Of a stretch of 64,000 nucleotides of DNA, positions 1 through 11,522 are shown piece after piece (the first letter of the stretch is position 1; each line of letters starts with the position of its first letter). The notes under the pieces are model-generated. The model was not told the DNA's origin, did not search any database, and worked only from the letters and a program-made list of their open reading frames with translations. This DNA is from Ascaphus truei (taxonomy: Eukaryota; Chordata; Amphibia; Anura; Ascaphidae): positions 292,964,847 to 293,028,846 of the forward strand of contig CM071567.1 in the NCBI GenBank assembly GCA_036426205.1, written 5' to 3'. Both the position numbers and the translations under genes were made by a program.

Positions 1-1140
1 GATAGGAGGGACATGGGGGTGTGTCGGTGGGGTGGGGGGGTGGGGTGATGTGAGGAGACATTTTTTTAGGGTGGGGGTTGGTGCGGGGGGTGATTGTGAG
101 GGACAGGCAAGTGGGGGGGGATGTGAAGATCATGCAGGTGGGGGGGTTGTTGAGGGTGACTGAGGTTTACAGGAGTGGGTGGTGAGGTGGGGAGGGGATG
201 TGGGGAGAAATGCAGTGAGGGGGGATGGGGGATGGGACATGAAGGTGGGAGGTGTGGTGATGGTGATGATGTGCTGACTACGGGACATGCACTGGTGGGG
301 GGGGTTGATGTGAGACATGCAGGTGGGGGGTTGTGATGTGTGGGGGACATGCAGGTTGGGGGTGATGCTAAGGGACAATGCAGGGGGTGGTGGTGATGTG
401 ACTGGTACCCTGCAGGGGGGGGGGTTGGTGAGTGTGAGGGACATGCAGGTGGGGGGTATGTGAGGGACATTGCAAGTGGGGGGTGGGTGATGTGAGGTAC
501 ATTGCCAGTGTGGGGGGTGTGATGTGGGGAGATGAGGGTTGGGAAGATGAGGTGAGGGAGAGGCAGGGGGCGGTGAGGGTGTGGGTTGAGCTCCCGTGGT
601 GGGGGATATGAGGGAGATGGCAGGGGGGGGTCGAGGGGGTGATTTGAGGTGATATGAGGGAGATGCAGGGGGCGGGTGATATGAGGGAGAGAATGCAGGG
701 GGGGTGATATGAGAGGAGCTGCAGGGGCGGATGATAGTGAGGGAGAGCAGGGGTGTTGTGGTGTGATATGAGGGGATGCTAGGGGGGGTGAGATAGTGAG
801 GGAGATGCAGGTGGGAGGATGATATTAGGGTGGTAAATGATGGAAGATGGCCGGGGGGGTGGGGGTGATATGAGGGGAGATTGCAGGGGGGTGATATGAG
901 GGGATGCGGGGGAGGTGAATATGCAGGGACGATGCAGGGGGAGTGATATGAGGGAATGCAGGGGAGGTGATATGAGGAGATGCAGGGGAGGTGATATGAG
1001 GGAGATGCAGGGGGGATTGGTGACTATGAGGGAGATGCAGGGGGGGTGGTGATATGAGGGAGATGGCAGGGGGGGGTGATATGGGGGAGATGCAGGGGAG
1101 GGTGATATGAGGGGTGACTGGAGGAGATATGATTGTCCCG
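1..1140. repeat. G-rich minisatellite array
   Basis: Degenerate tandem repeat with a unit of roughly 22-28 bp. From about 600 to 1130 the unit reads close to GTGATATGAGGGAGATGCAG followed by a G run; the first 550 bp carry a related variant with GGACATGCAGGTGGGG. Units vary in length mainly by gain or loss of G. The long Pro/His/Ser-rich reading frames on the complementary strand are by-products of the repeat and are not genes. Confidence 0.85.
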
Positions 1141-1149
1141 TGCGGCCTG

Positions 1150-1340
1150 ATTTTTTAGAAATATTTATAGGGGGGGGTCTTTTTAAAAATGTATAGAGGC
1201 GTTTGGGTCTTTTAAAAAATGTATTGGCTGGGGGCATTTTTAATATGTATTGGCGGGGGCATTTTTAATATGTATTGGCGGGGTGGGGTTACATGTATTT
1301 AGAGGGATGGGTTTTTTTGGTATGTATTTTGTGGGGGCAC
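1150..1340. repeat. Short T/G-rich tandem repeat
   Basis: About six degenerate copies of a unit resembling ATTTTTAATATGTATTGGCG plus a G run, directly after the minisatellite. It is distinct in sequence from the preceding array. Confidence 0.7.
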
Positions 1341-1790
1341 TAGTAAGAAAAAATTAGCTGACATTAAAGATTTTCTTTCTATAAAGCCTACTGTATTTAT
1401 TTTGGTTACAAATGCATTATTGACATTAGTTATGCATATATATGATGTCTGCAGAACAGTACATGCATCGTAAAGTGGAAAAAAAATAGTGCTTCACTTT
1501 AAGTACATTTTCACTTTACATACATGCTCCGGTCCCATTGCGTATGTTAAAGCGGGGTATGCCTGTATGTAACTTCAACGACCACCATTGTGGTCTGTTA
1601 ACTGAACTAGTTTGGCTATGCCTTGAGTCCAGATGCAACATAGATTTTTCCTGCCTCCCCTCCAAATACTTTCTGAACAAGTAACCCAATTGTCTGAGCA
1701 GGCTTATCACCCCCAATGTACACAGCACTTATCTCCTTAGATTCTCCTCCAGGAACCTGCTTATAGTCCAGACGTTCAATAAAGAATCTG
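1341..1790. other. No gene recognised
   Basis: AT-rich unique-looking sequence. I see no domain, terminal repeat or splice-supported reading frame. Confidence 0.5.
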
Positions 1791-1799
1791 GTTGTGCTT

Positions 1800-1945
1800 C
1801 CTTCTCATAACGATCCCCCCACTGCTGGAACAATTTACCTGAGTCCCTGAAATCCACTTCCAGTCAAGATTTCTTCAAGACTTTAGCTGGTTTCTTCAAA
1901 AGCCCAGAGGGAGCATGGGTGATATACAAAAAAATAAATAAACAC
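1800..1945 (+). pseudogene. LINE reverse-transcriptase C-terminal fragment
   Basis: One forward frame reads CWNNLPESLKSTSSQDFFK, the typical C-terminal tail of L2/CR1-type LINE ORF2 proteins (Trp-Asn-x-Leu-Pro then a Ser-rich segment and Phe-Lys). Only this short piece remains, so it is a 5'-truncated LINE remnant. The clade assignment is inferred from this motif alone. Confidence 0.5.
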
Positions 1946-2199
1946 AACATAGTGTAGATTTTGTATCACGGGTTTAAGTTAGGAAATCATGGCTCCTATG
2001 TGATGCCTACTCACAGTGTGGCATATTAATCAGGGCACATCAGAAATCCTCGTGGTCTGCACCTCAGGGTTCAGGTGGTTGGTACCTCAGAGTATGAAAG
2101 AAAAAAGGGGACCATTGCGTAGCTCCAAAAAATATAGAATTTATATGTTAAAATGAATAGGAAATGCACTCACAATTTGTGCAATCAATACAAACATTT

Positions 2200-3206
2200 A
2201 ACACAGTAATGTGAGTTTGCAGCGCTGGATTGTGAGGTCGAAGTGGGGTCGATCGTGCGCTTTTGACCTATGGGTGGAGTGTGTGCTTGGCACAATGGTG
2301 GTTGCCGGGAGGGAAATTGCAGTCGCCTCTTCCTTGGTGTGGATGTACGATGACTGCTGGTTAGTGTGGGGAGCTGTGTTTCTCTGTGTGGACGTACCTG
2401 GATTGCGAGCCTGTTGTATGCATGTGGGCATGTGGATCACTTTTGTGGCTGCAGCTATCCTGGGTAGTGTATGCCTTTGAAGAAACAGCATCTTCTCCAC
2501 GTGAACTTTGCAAGGCTTCGGCGTCTGTGATATCCTTCTCATCATGTAGAGATGGTGTGCTGGTGTTTACGCTGGGAAGGCTCCTCACATAGGCTTTAAT
2601 GCATTGGGTTGGATCCTCTGTGGCTATCTGACTATACGATCGCTTCCCGCCATCCTGTCATGCGGCTGCTTCTAAGACTTCAGCTTGGGCTACGGCGGCG
2701 GAAGCTTCCCTCTCTTTATTTAGGGCCTCTAGGTTCACATCCAACTCAGTTTTCTTAAGCGCAGCGGCTATGGCAGCGATAGCAGCGACAGTGATGGCTT
2801 CAGCGGCAGCAGCGATGGCGTCTCTCTGCTCCTCCTCTTCTATGCGAGCCATTTCTAGTCTCATGGCTGACTCTTTCTGAGCATATGCGGCCCTTGCGTG
2901 AGCGACCTCTGCAATAGCTCTCGCCTTGGTAGCGCTTGCGCTAGACGCGTTAGATCACGCTGATTTTGTTGACTTTGATGACTGGCTGGATGTGCTGGAG
3001 CGCTGTGATGCGGTATCCAGCAAAAGGTCTTTTCTCTTGACTTCTGCTTCCGTGATACCGGTCTGCACTACGCCATCACGTTTCAGGTCTGCGGCCCTTT
3101 GCGGGTCACGTTCTCGCAGGCTATCTTCAGTATTTGTTCTTGCCAGGTTGGAGAGATAGGCCTGTGATAGCATTTGGTAAAGCCTATAGCAAGACCTTAG
3201 TTGCAC
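2200..3206 (-). pseudogene. Ala/Glu-rich coiled-coil ORF of a retroelement (Bel/Pao or gypsy type), decayed
   Basis: Minus-strand frames between 3206 and about 2590 give a protein with a Ser/Thr-rich stretch (SQRSSTSSQSSKSTKSA), then an Ala-rich amphipathic helix (KARAIAEVAHARAAYAQ, about 2960-2885), then RLEMARIEEEEQRDA and more Ala/Glu-rich helix ending near 2658. The frame is broken at least at about 2940 and after the AEVLEAAA segment; a Ser/His-rich tail continues in other frames to about 2360. Vertebrate LTR retroelements carry N-terminal ORFs of this style, and I infer this origin from composition and motif order only. No protease, RT or integrase was found next to it. It could also be a fragment of an unrelated coiled-coil gene. 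Confidence 0.45.
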
Positions 3207-4215
3207 TATAGCTTAATCTGTGTTTCTTGATCACTAATATTTGTGGCATTACACATTTCGAGTTCAGTATTTTCCCAGGCTTTCTCTAAGTTGTCGCGGT
3301 GTATGTCAATGTCAGTTTCATATTTTTCGTGGGCCTTTTGTGTAAGTGTAACTGTGCGCCTAGGCCTGGCGTGTGTTGCAGTTGTGTAGCGGCTTCAGCG
3401 TCTTATTTGTCACTTTAATGCGCGGTGTCTTGTGAGGGTCTGAGTTCTGCCATGCTGCAGGTGTATGTAGGCCTTTAGCCAGTGTGTGTGGCGTGCGTTC
3501 CGTTTTCTGCATCAGCGATGGACGACTGTCCTAGATGGTGCCAATCGGTGTCCTGCAGTAGTCAGCGTAGTGATAGCTGTACTTACAGGTGTCCGTGGCT
3601 CTGACCCAAGTCCTGGCGGATGTCCGGAGCCCTAGACGTGGGGATATAGCGCAAGGGTAGGTTTGATGGCTCTACCTCACTGTGGAGCTGTGTGGGCCTG
3701 CTTGCCCCGTGTAACTGTGCAGCAATCAGATGGAGTGACAGTGCTGTGTTTAATGCACAGATCTGTGAAGCAGTGCTGCAGCTTCTGTGTCTGTGAAATT
3801 GTTCTTAAAGCTACAGGCTCTGTCTAGCTGCTTGATCCGTATAGCTGTGCAGCAGTCTTTCAGCTGTGTAGAAACAGGAGCTTGCTAGTCTATGCAGCTG
3901 AAGACTGTGTATATCTTTTAAAGCTGCATGCTCTGTATAGCCAGGTGAAGCTGCTTGCTCTGTGTAGCTGTCTCAGCCTGTCTCCTGTAGAGTTGATTTT
4001 GACTGTTCTGGACCAAGCACACACTTAGAGATGCGTAGGGACAGGCAGGTTAACTCAATCCCATATATCAACAAGGGAACCTTCTTACTTGCTGAAGTGT
4101 TTATTTGGGGCAACAACATATAACTATAAAGGGGGGAAAGTACTGACGGAACACTGGGACATGAGAGCAATGGAGGGGAGAGGGAGCTATGAGGGAAGTG
4201 GGCTAAATGCAAATA
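3207..4215. other. No gene recognised
   Basis: Moderately T/G-rich sequence with recurrent CTGTGTAGCTG-type words between about 3700 and 3970, a weak degenerate tandem repeat. No coding region could be supported. Confidence 0.45.
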
Positions 4216-4219
4216 TAGG

Positions 4220-4982
4220 TGTAGCCATGCCTGGTGTGGCTACACGTTTGCCCTCGCTGGCACGCAACCCCTGGTAAGAGCAGGCAGTGCCAGTACCAAT
4301 TATGGATTTTCCCCACACAGGCAGCTTTCCTTGAGTGACAGGGGAGGAGGTGGGGCTAGGTCTGTGTTCTGCATCATCATGGGTTCAGACCTAGTACCTT
4401 CCCCCTACTGTACTTAAGGGAGTTGCAACACCAAATTCATTAGTGTGTCTCTACGATGAGAGAGACAATGTATTACACAGGGCTGCTGTGCACTGACAGG
4501 GCCTGGTCCTCTTCCCTAAGGGGGAGAGTGAGTGATCACCTTTTCCCCTGGTCCTGCTAGGGAGCTAGGGAAGAGCAGAGACTGCTGCAGGGGCCCTTGA
4601 CCCGTAGTGAAGGTCCAGGGACCATCCTAAGTCTGGAGACCAGAACAGTGACTGTATTTGGCAGGGGCTGCAATGATACTATGAGTGTGCAGAAGAATAA
4701 AGCCGGTTCCAGTTGAATATTCCTCCTGCCTGGTGTGTGATCTTACTGGGGGGAGAGGTAACCGTTTCTACCGTAGGAGATTGCCTCCATGCATCTGGAG
4801 CTTACGGCAGATGGAGGCGCTGTGTATCATGCAGTAAATGTCAGGAATATACCCCGGAAGCCTGTCCTGCAGTCCCCTCAACCATCGGCGGACAACTCAG
4901 CATTCTGTGAGCCAACAGGTAGCATGCACCATACACCTGGTAACAGGGGGATCTCCCATTGGGTGAGGGAAACACCGTTACA
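4220..4982 (+). mobile_element. Solo LTR, 763 bp, flanked by a TAGG target duplication
   Basis: Begins TGTAGCC and ends CCGTTACA, giving the TG...CA ends expected of an LTR with a short inverted repeat. The 4 bp before it (4216-4219) and after it (4983-4986) are both TAGG, a target-site duplication of the size Ty3/gypsy integrases make. A polyadenylation signal AATAAA at 4696-4701 sets the plus orientation. No internal retroelement coding sequence adjoins it, so it is a solo LTR formed by LTR-LTR recombination. Confidence 0.7.
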
Positions 4983-4986
4983 TAGG

Positions 4987-5354
4987 GATAGGTGAAAATC
5001 AGTAACTTTACCAGGATAGGAGAGATGACTGCTCAAGGTGGCTGCTGGTACTAAGAGACAGCATGCTGGTTTGGGCTGATAAGAAATTAACTGGGACAAA
5101 ACCACCAGGGAAGGGGGAGCAGTCCACTCTGGTAAAAAGGCAAGGGGGTTGCCAAGGCAACTGGCTGAAGCCAAGAAACACACAAGTGGTCACAACATTG
5201 TTGCAACAGCTAGGCTGAGGGGTGCTGGCAGCCTGAAGACAGCAAGAAACAGAATCCTGTTCCAGGACAACCACACTGGTGCTCAAGCTCTGCAATAACC
5301 AGCTCTGCTGAACTGATTCTAGATCTAGGAAGGATTGGAAGTCACTAATGTGAG
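4987..5354. other. No gene recognised
   Basis: Sequence between a solo LTR and a MITE. No reading frame, terminal repeat or domain was identified. Confidence 0.4.
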
Positions 5355-5356
5355 TA

Positions 5357-5712
5357 AGGCCTCGGTCCCGCTGCGCTCGTTGGCGCGGGCGGCAATGTAG
5401 CGAGTTCCCCACCAGCAGGGGAATCCTCGCGAGCTGGTCCCGGTCCCCACTGACTGCACAGCTGACTACACGCTGTCGCGCGTCAGCCGCTGGAGACACC
5501 AGAGAATGGTGTTTTCTAGCTTTGACGCGTGACGTGTGTGGCTGTGAGCCAATGGGGAGGGGAGGCTTCGGGAGGAGGAGAGGCTTCGGGGAGCGGGGAG
5601 GAGTGTGGAGTGAAAGCAGGTGAGTGCCTTTCTCTGTGTGTGTGTCTGTGTGTGTGCGTGCCTGTCTGTGTGTGTATGTGTGTGCCCGAGTGCGTGAGTG
5701 CCTGCCTCTGTC

Positions 5713-5758
<46 letters not shown>

Positions 5759-5820
5759 AGTGCGTGAGTGCCTGCCTGTGTGTGCGCGCGTGTGTGTGTA
5801 TGAGTGCGTGAGTGCCTGCC

Positions 5821-5851
<31 letters not shown>

Positions 5852-6099
5852 TAGTGCCTGCGTGTGTGTGTGTTTAATACTTACCGAAGCTCCAGCTCCA
5901 GCCCGAGCCCGTGGAGGGAGGGGGGGGAGAGTAGCGGGTCCCTCCGCTCAAGCCACGCCCCCCCTCCCTGTCAAACCGCCCACCACCCGCCCACCTCCCG
6001 CTCCGGCTCCCGCTCCCTACAGACCGCATATCGCGGTCTGTGTATCTCAGCGCACCGCCTGTCAGCAGTGCGGGTGCGCTGACTCTGGGAGCGGGGCCT
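5357..6099. mobile_element. GC-rich MITE with TA target duplication and internal GT microsatellite
   Basis: Ends are imperfect inverted repeats: AGGCCTCGGTCCCGCTGCGC on the left, and on the right the reverse complement starts AGGCCCCGCTCCC and includes CAGCGCACC. Both ends are flanked by TA (5355-5356 and 6100-6101). The interior is CpG-rich at both flanks with a long GT microsatellite between (5632-5880). There is no transposase, so it is non-autonomous. The TA duplication is compatible with Tc1/mariner, but a 2-bp match is weak evidence. Confidence 0.5.
5632..5880. repeat. (GT)n microsatellite, interrupted
   Basis: Long GT tract interrupted by GTGCCTGCCTGTG and GAGTGCGTGAGTGCCTGCC blocks that themselves repeat about three times, so simple and higher-order tandem repeats are mixed. 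The Cys/Val-rich frames across it are artefacts. Confidence 0.9.
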
Positions 6100-6101
6100 T
6101 A

Positions 6102-6740
6102 GCCTTAGGCTCAGACAGAGCGATTAGGTGGGGAAGTGCAAGGAATCTTCAGCCGCATTCTTTTGTTTGTAGTTTTTGAGTTCTGTAATGTTAGGTGTTC
6201 CTTTCAAATTCTTCCTTAACTCATTTTCACCCCTCTCCTTTAAACTCTTAATTTCTTTTCTTTCTATAATTTGTCAAACAGATTAATCTAAGTAGCTTAT
6301 AAACATCCCCTGTACAAATTGAAAACATATTAATCTTCCACAGGATACAAAGAAGTAAAATCATTTATTAGAGGTGATTCAATGTTTATTGAAGGTGATG
6401 AGACTGGTCACTTATTCTTTGTTTATTTACTTTTGGCTATGTGGGACTGCCCATTTAAGATGAGTACAATATTAAAATGAAATGCTATAACTGTAGCCTG
6501 AAAAATATACCTTAATACACCCACATCAACTTAATGTACTATAATTGCCTTAAGAAAATAAAAGTGACTATATTGTTCTTCTTTATTAAACGGTAGCAAA
6601 TACCATAGTCATGGGATGTAGAAAGAGAGAAACTTATAGAATCCTATATCATGTCTTCTACAGCCAGTTTGCATGGCAGACAATTTAAACACTTTACATT
6701 TTTTCTTACATCAATGTCCGTAAATATCTGTGAAATATCT
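6102..6740. other. No gene recognised
   Basis: AT-rich intergenic sequence without detectable coding or terminal repeats. Confidence 0.45.
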
Positions 6741-6744
6741 GATG

Positions 6745-7090
6745 ACTATTTGGTATTTGATAAAGCACTTTACGTGTGAAACGCATTAGAGTGTCAGCTC
6801 TGGTACCATTTCATATGTTTGCCAAGCTTCAATAAACACTTTATTTTTTGGTCGTCCCGTTCTACTTTTGTACCGCTGTGCACCGGCATTTCTTCTCACC
6901 GTGGGAACCACTCTACTCTGCTATCAGCGCATGGGAGCACGCACAGCGGGAGCTTCGTCCAACGAGACTGTGCGTTAAAACACTTTGCAGATTATGTACC
7001 TTGAAGCTTATGCCAGTGGGATCTTATGTGTATTTGAATCCTAAGAGCTGGTTGAAGTGGGAGCTATGAGTTGCACACCAGTGCGGCATC
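6745..7090 (+). repeat. Remnant of a Penelope-type / hammerhead-like repeat tail
   Basis: Contains GATAAAGCACTTTACGTG followed by TGAAACGC, the hairpin-plus-GAAAC arrangement that recurs in the two palindromic repeats of this window (around 9150 and in the arms at about 19780 and 23250), and then AATAAACACTTTATTTTTTGG, a polyadenylation-like tail. The resemblance is to the regulatory ends of Penelope-like elements. The CUGANGA core expected of an active hammerhead is not intact. Confidence 0.35.
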
Positions 7091-8395
7091 AGGCTTCCTA
7101 GATTAATTCCGACATCAGGACAAGTTAAAATAACTCACGGTGCTCTAATTGATATGGGCATGTCATGATATACAGTATATACATAATCTGTACCACTTTA
7201 AATTGGTTCACTCTGCTGGGGGTTACTTTTTGAGCACCGGACCAGGAGGTATTAACCGCTCCAATCTGCCCCCTCTGCGAGATATCTGAAGACTATTTGG
7301 TTAATACAGTGCAGCACCATTTAAGGTGAGGAGCACACTGAAGAAAATTAACTGCAATCTTACAACCATAATAAATGTCATATAGTTGGTATGAAAACAT
7401 TAACACGAGAGAAGATATGTACTAAGGATAATACAGGCATGATTTATTCATACGCATGCTTATATAGACCAATGTCTCACACAAATTGCCTATTTCTCAA
7501 ACCCAGGTCTCATGAACTTAGCCTAATCAAAGAACCTCAATTGCAGGGTTACTGCGAGCTTACTGTAGACGTATATGCATTTCATGTTTATAGAAATCTA
7601 TCTGCTGCCAGTTGTGGTGTTCCAGATCAATATGCGCATCATGAGGTTTACTTTTCTTGTATATAATGTAGCTTTTGTTAACATTCTTAAATTCCTTTTA
7701 GCACTATGGTATGAATAACTAACCTTTCTGGGAGTCTGTGCTCATGGCCACCTAGAAGGAAGGGCCACGCCAACCATATCCATCGGGACCTGGCTTTTCC
7801 CTCTCCCACTGAACTCCCACTCTGCCCACCCTGCTCAACAACATGTCCACCCTCTCCCCTCACTGGGACCCAGATACTTGCTGGAAACTGGGCCCCCATC
7901 TAATCCTCTCAGTCTAATTAGTATACAGTATGACTGCTGTTTCTCTACACCACTGCTGGAGAGTAGAAATGAAACCTTTGCAGAAGTTTGTGAAATTGCA
8001 ACATTTTGGTCATCTACTTGGCAACAAGGTCCCAAAGGTATGAACAATCACTAACTGTGTACGTGTGTTTGCTAATATTTTGTTAATAAATGGTTTAATA
8101 ATGACACATTGAGCAATTTTGCAAACATAAAAAAAATGAAGAAAGAAATATGCATTTTGACAACCCAAATCAAAAATAGTGTTTTTCCAAACAAGAGTTT
8201 TTTTCATAGATAACAGAACATATTTGTATCTCTCCACTGGAAAAAAATTAGGAAAATATCCTGTGTATAGTGTTTTCGTCTGGTTCTAAGCTAGCAATGT
8301 TAACTTAAATGGGCAGTCACTCTTATGACCAATTATTCACTGGTTTTTTTTTTAGCATGCGTACTACCCAATGGTTTTTCTCAGCAGATCAATAT
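7091..8395. other. No gene recognised
   Basis: AT-rich sequence. The short frames present lack recognisable domains. Confidence 0.45.
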
Positions 8396-8399
8396 GGTT

Positions 8400-8700
8400 G
8401 GAAATTGACTCTAGTGCCCTAAAGCTTCACAGAAGAGGTGGGTCTGAAGTAATTTCTTGAAAGTTGTAAGACTTCTATGATGACGGCTCCACAGCATGAT
8501 CGTAGAGATGGGCTGTATGTCACACAACTGGTGAAGGGCAGGTGTTGTGCAGAGACGACAGATAAACACAGTACAGTGGATGAGACAGAAGCAAAGGGCA
8601 GACAAGGTGAGGTTAGGGCAGGTATAAAACAGGTGAAAAGCAACAGATTTGTCAGGAAGGCGGACCATGTAAATTCGTAGTGCTATAGACTTCACAACAG
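8400..8700 (-). pseudogene. Possible LINE C-terminal fragment
   Basis: The reverse strand reads SLTTFKKLLQTHLFCEAL, resembling the final helix of L2/CR1-like ORF2 proteins (S-L-x-x-F-K-x-x-L-K-T-H-L-F). No upstream reverse-transcriptase core could be joined to it. Assignment is by motif resemblance only. Confidence 0.35.
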
Positions 8701-8999
8701 TAGGATAGGTAAATAAATTAATAGCCAGATACTAGCGGGGGGGGGACCCCTAAACATAAGCTTGATAGATGACAGGTACTGGGTTGCAATCCTGGATGAT
8801 GAGCTCACTAATAAGTGACGCTGTGGTAAACAATGATACCAGGAAAATTAAGCATAATAACACCCTATAATGTACCAAATGTCTAGATAAAATCCTGAAT
8901 AGGAAAACATGTAGAAAGCGATTGACTCACTCTGAGTGCTGCAACACCCATGCGATCCACAGATGAGGGGTCCCCAGGTGTGCTTCCGTCCGAGGGGTA

Positions 9000-9300
9000 G
9001 ACTAGTAGAAAGGAAGAAAACTGGAAGAGCACTACTGTAGGTACTGTATCAAAAAAGTAGTGGAGAGGAAGGTGCGTATCCCATAACAAATTATTTATTG
9101 GTCATGGAAAAAAGGGCAAAGGAGAGTCCCACCAACGTTTCGAGAAAGCGCCCTGAGAAGCGTGAAACGTTGGTAGGGCTCTACTTTGCCCTTTTTTCCA
9201 TGACCAATAAAGATTTTTTTATGGGATACGCACCTTCCTCTCCACTACTTTTTCGATACTTATAGTTGTGCTCTTCCAGTTTTCTTCCTTTCTACTAGTC
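9000..9300. repeat. Head-to-head palindrome of a Penelope/hammerhead-like repeat
   Basis: The left arm (9000 to about 9150) is the near-perfect reverse complement of the right arm (about 9152-9300): it starts GACTAGTAGAAAGGAAG and the right arm ends CTTCCTTTCTACTAGTC. Each arm has a polyadenylation-type CCAATAAA pointing outward and a central CGTTTC/GAAACG hairpin (ACCAACGTTTC...GAAACGTTGGT, about 9130-9175). The arms meet at their hairpin ends, the same head-to-head geometry as the Penelope dimer at 18922-24020. Confidence 0.75.
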
Positions 9301-9459
9301 AGGAAGGCGGCAGGGCAGGTGAAGGTCAAGAACATAGCCAGGCAGCAAGCAGGTCACACAGATTTGAGGGCAAAGCTGGATACGAAAGCTAAAACCATGT
9401 TGATCTGGCAACCAGGAAGGCAGGGTGAGTGTCCACGAGGCTCAGTAGCAACAGGTACG
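9301..9459. other. No gene recognised
   Basis: Short AG-rich stretch following the palindrome, resembling retroelement leader DNA but without identifying features. Confidence 0.3.
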
Positions 9460-10920
9460 GTATGAGGAGTGAAGAGGTAGAGCTAAAAAATATGCTGCAG
9501 CAATGTAGCTATCCAACAGCTAGTTTGGCTGGTGCTCTGAATAGCAGAGGCCTGCATTCTGATCCCGTCGTGAAAGACAAACGTTTGAGAGGCTGGTGCT
9601 TTCCTGATGTCAATAGGGAGCTTGTTCCAGAGCCTGGGCCCTTCTGCTGAAAAGGCTTCTTTTTTTAAATTGTGGTGGATAAGAATTGAGGAACACTGAG
9701 CAGTGGGTTGTTGGTTGAGTAGTGTGGTTGGCTGATATGAAGTGATACGTTCAGAGATGTATGTTGATACTAGGCAATGTGCGGCCTTAAAGATTGTAGA
9801 GTGGACTCCGTTCTCTGTCTGATTGGTCGCTAGTGAAGTTCTCTCAGGGTTAAATGGATGTGGTCATATATCAGGATGTATAGAACCCTCGGAGGTGGCA
9901 TGGAAACCCACAAAAGACAGGAGACCGAAATACATAAAAACTGACAGGTTTTATTTTTACACTAAAGGAAAACAAAAACTGGGCAATACAAAATCAAGTC
10001 TGCAAAGTATGCAGAGCTACAAGCAAAAGGCTAAGGTAGCTAAGGGAACAAACAAGGACAGGGGGCAAATAATGCTCAGGGAAAAAACAGGACAAACCCA
10101 AGGTTATCTGCAAGAATTGCAGTGCTACATGCAAAGAGCAATGGTAGCAGGCGACAAATAATAAACAGGAGGCAAATATAGGTGGTACTCGTTATCCAAA
10201 GTTTCACTTTACAACGAAAGGCATATCCAACGCTTTACAATGCAACCCTAAGGCCATTTTTTGACGCCGGAATGCGTTATCCGACGTCTGAATGCGTTAT
10301 CCAACGCTCACCGCCTCTGATTAACATGAGACTTACTTTACAACGGTTTCACTATCCAACGTTACTTCCAGAACGGATTCCGTTGGATAACCGTGGACTG
10401 CCTGTAGTGCAAGGGTAATACAAGACAACAAACAAGAAGGTACCTGAAGATCAATAGAACTGGAAGCCTGATGAAAAGGAACAGGGAAAGTTGCAGCGCT
10501 AAGGAAAAAGAATAACCTGACTCCTGACCTGTAAACAAAAAGTTTGACAAGCAAAGAACTAACCGACTAGGTGGGGTTTTATACCCAAACTAAGATGGAC
10601 TGTTCTAGTTTTGAACCTGTCTCCTCTGTGCACCCCTACAGGTCTACAAGGAGTATCATGGGAGGGAATCATGACATCATATCTACCCAGATTCTTGACA
10701 GTTCTAGTTGCAGTATTCTGAATTAGAGGTGGTAGAGACAGGACTTGGCTGTCTGTTTGACTTGCTCTTCCTTTGTATGATTACTATCAATCATGATGCC
10801 CAGGCTTTTCTCTTTGAGGCTGCTGTAGATTTGAGCTTGCTAACATTGTGTATGTCTAATGTCAGTAGCATGTTCAGCTATTTAAATGTAGGCGATTGTT
10901 GTCAGGTTTTTTTAATCATC
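9460..10920 (-). pseudogene. Decayed L2/CR1-type LINE reverse-transcriptase fragments
   Basis: Minus-strand pieces match the end of a LINE ORF2: FSAEGPRLWNKLPIDIRK at about 9645-9590, and EKSLGIMIDSNHT at about 10830-10780, the strand following the YADD-containing palm in these RTs. The two pieces are collinear on the minus strand but separated by about 950 bp that includes a short AACG/TTATCCAACG-rich direct repeat region (about 10190-10400). Stop codons and frameshifts are frequent. It is non-functional. Confidence 0.5.
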
Positions 10921-10929
10921 AGTAAATTC

Positions 10930-11345
10930 TAAACATTTAACCAAATGTCATGCAGTTTTCTTTTTAACCAATCTTTGCTAATTTCGTTCAGTTTTGCCAC
11001 TTTGACCAAAATGTAATTTAAATATCTAGCGAAATGGCAATTCTCTCCACATGTTCACATTCATTTACCAGAAATGCAAGGTCACGTGACCTTATATATT
11101 TTGATCACTTAACCTATCAAATAGGTTTTTTTTGCAAAATAACAGATAATTTTGCCGGATTTGCAGTTCCTTACACAGATTGATCCTGGTCTGACTAGGA
11201 GCTGCATTTACTACTTTTTTTTTTACCTTTAGAAAGATTTCCAAAAACAAAATGTGCACAACCTTTGGTAAATTATTCATCAAGAAAGAATAAAAATAAG
11301 ATCAGTTAGGAATAAAATTTCACCCAATCACAACAGCATTTTACA
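10930..11345. other. No gene recognised
   Basis: AT-rich sequence before the AC microsatellite. Confidence 0.4.
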
Positions 11346-11356
11346 AATGCACATGT

Positions 11357-11360
<4 letters not shown>

Positions 11361-11397
<37 letters not shown>

Positions 11398-11427
11398 CCA
11401 CCAACACACACACACACCCAACAAACA

Positions 11428-11518
<91 letters not shown>
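11361..11518. repeat. (AC)n microsatellite
   Basis: About 158 bp of CA dinucleotide repeat with small interruptions (ACCACCAAC, CCCAACAAACACC near 11397-11430). Confidence 0.95.

Positions 11519-11519
<1 letters not shown>

Positions 11520-11522
<3 letters not shown>

Noticed and set aside
66..470. Long Pro/His/Ser-rich frames on the minus strand
   Set aside because: They arise from the G-rich minisatellite and occur in several overlapping frames.
5529..6179. Cys/Val-rich frames of 76 and 139 codons
   Set aside because: Products of the GT microsatellite within a MITE.
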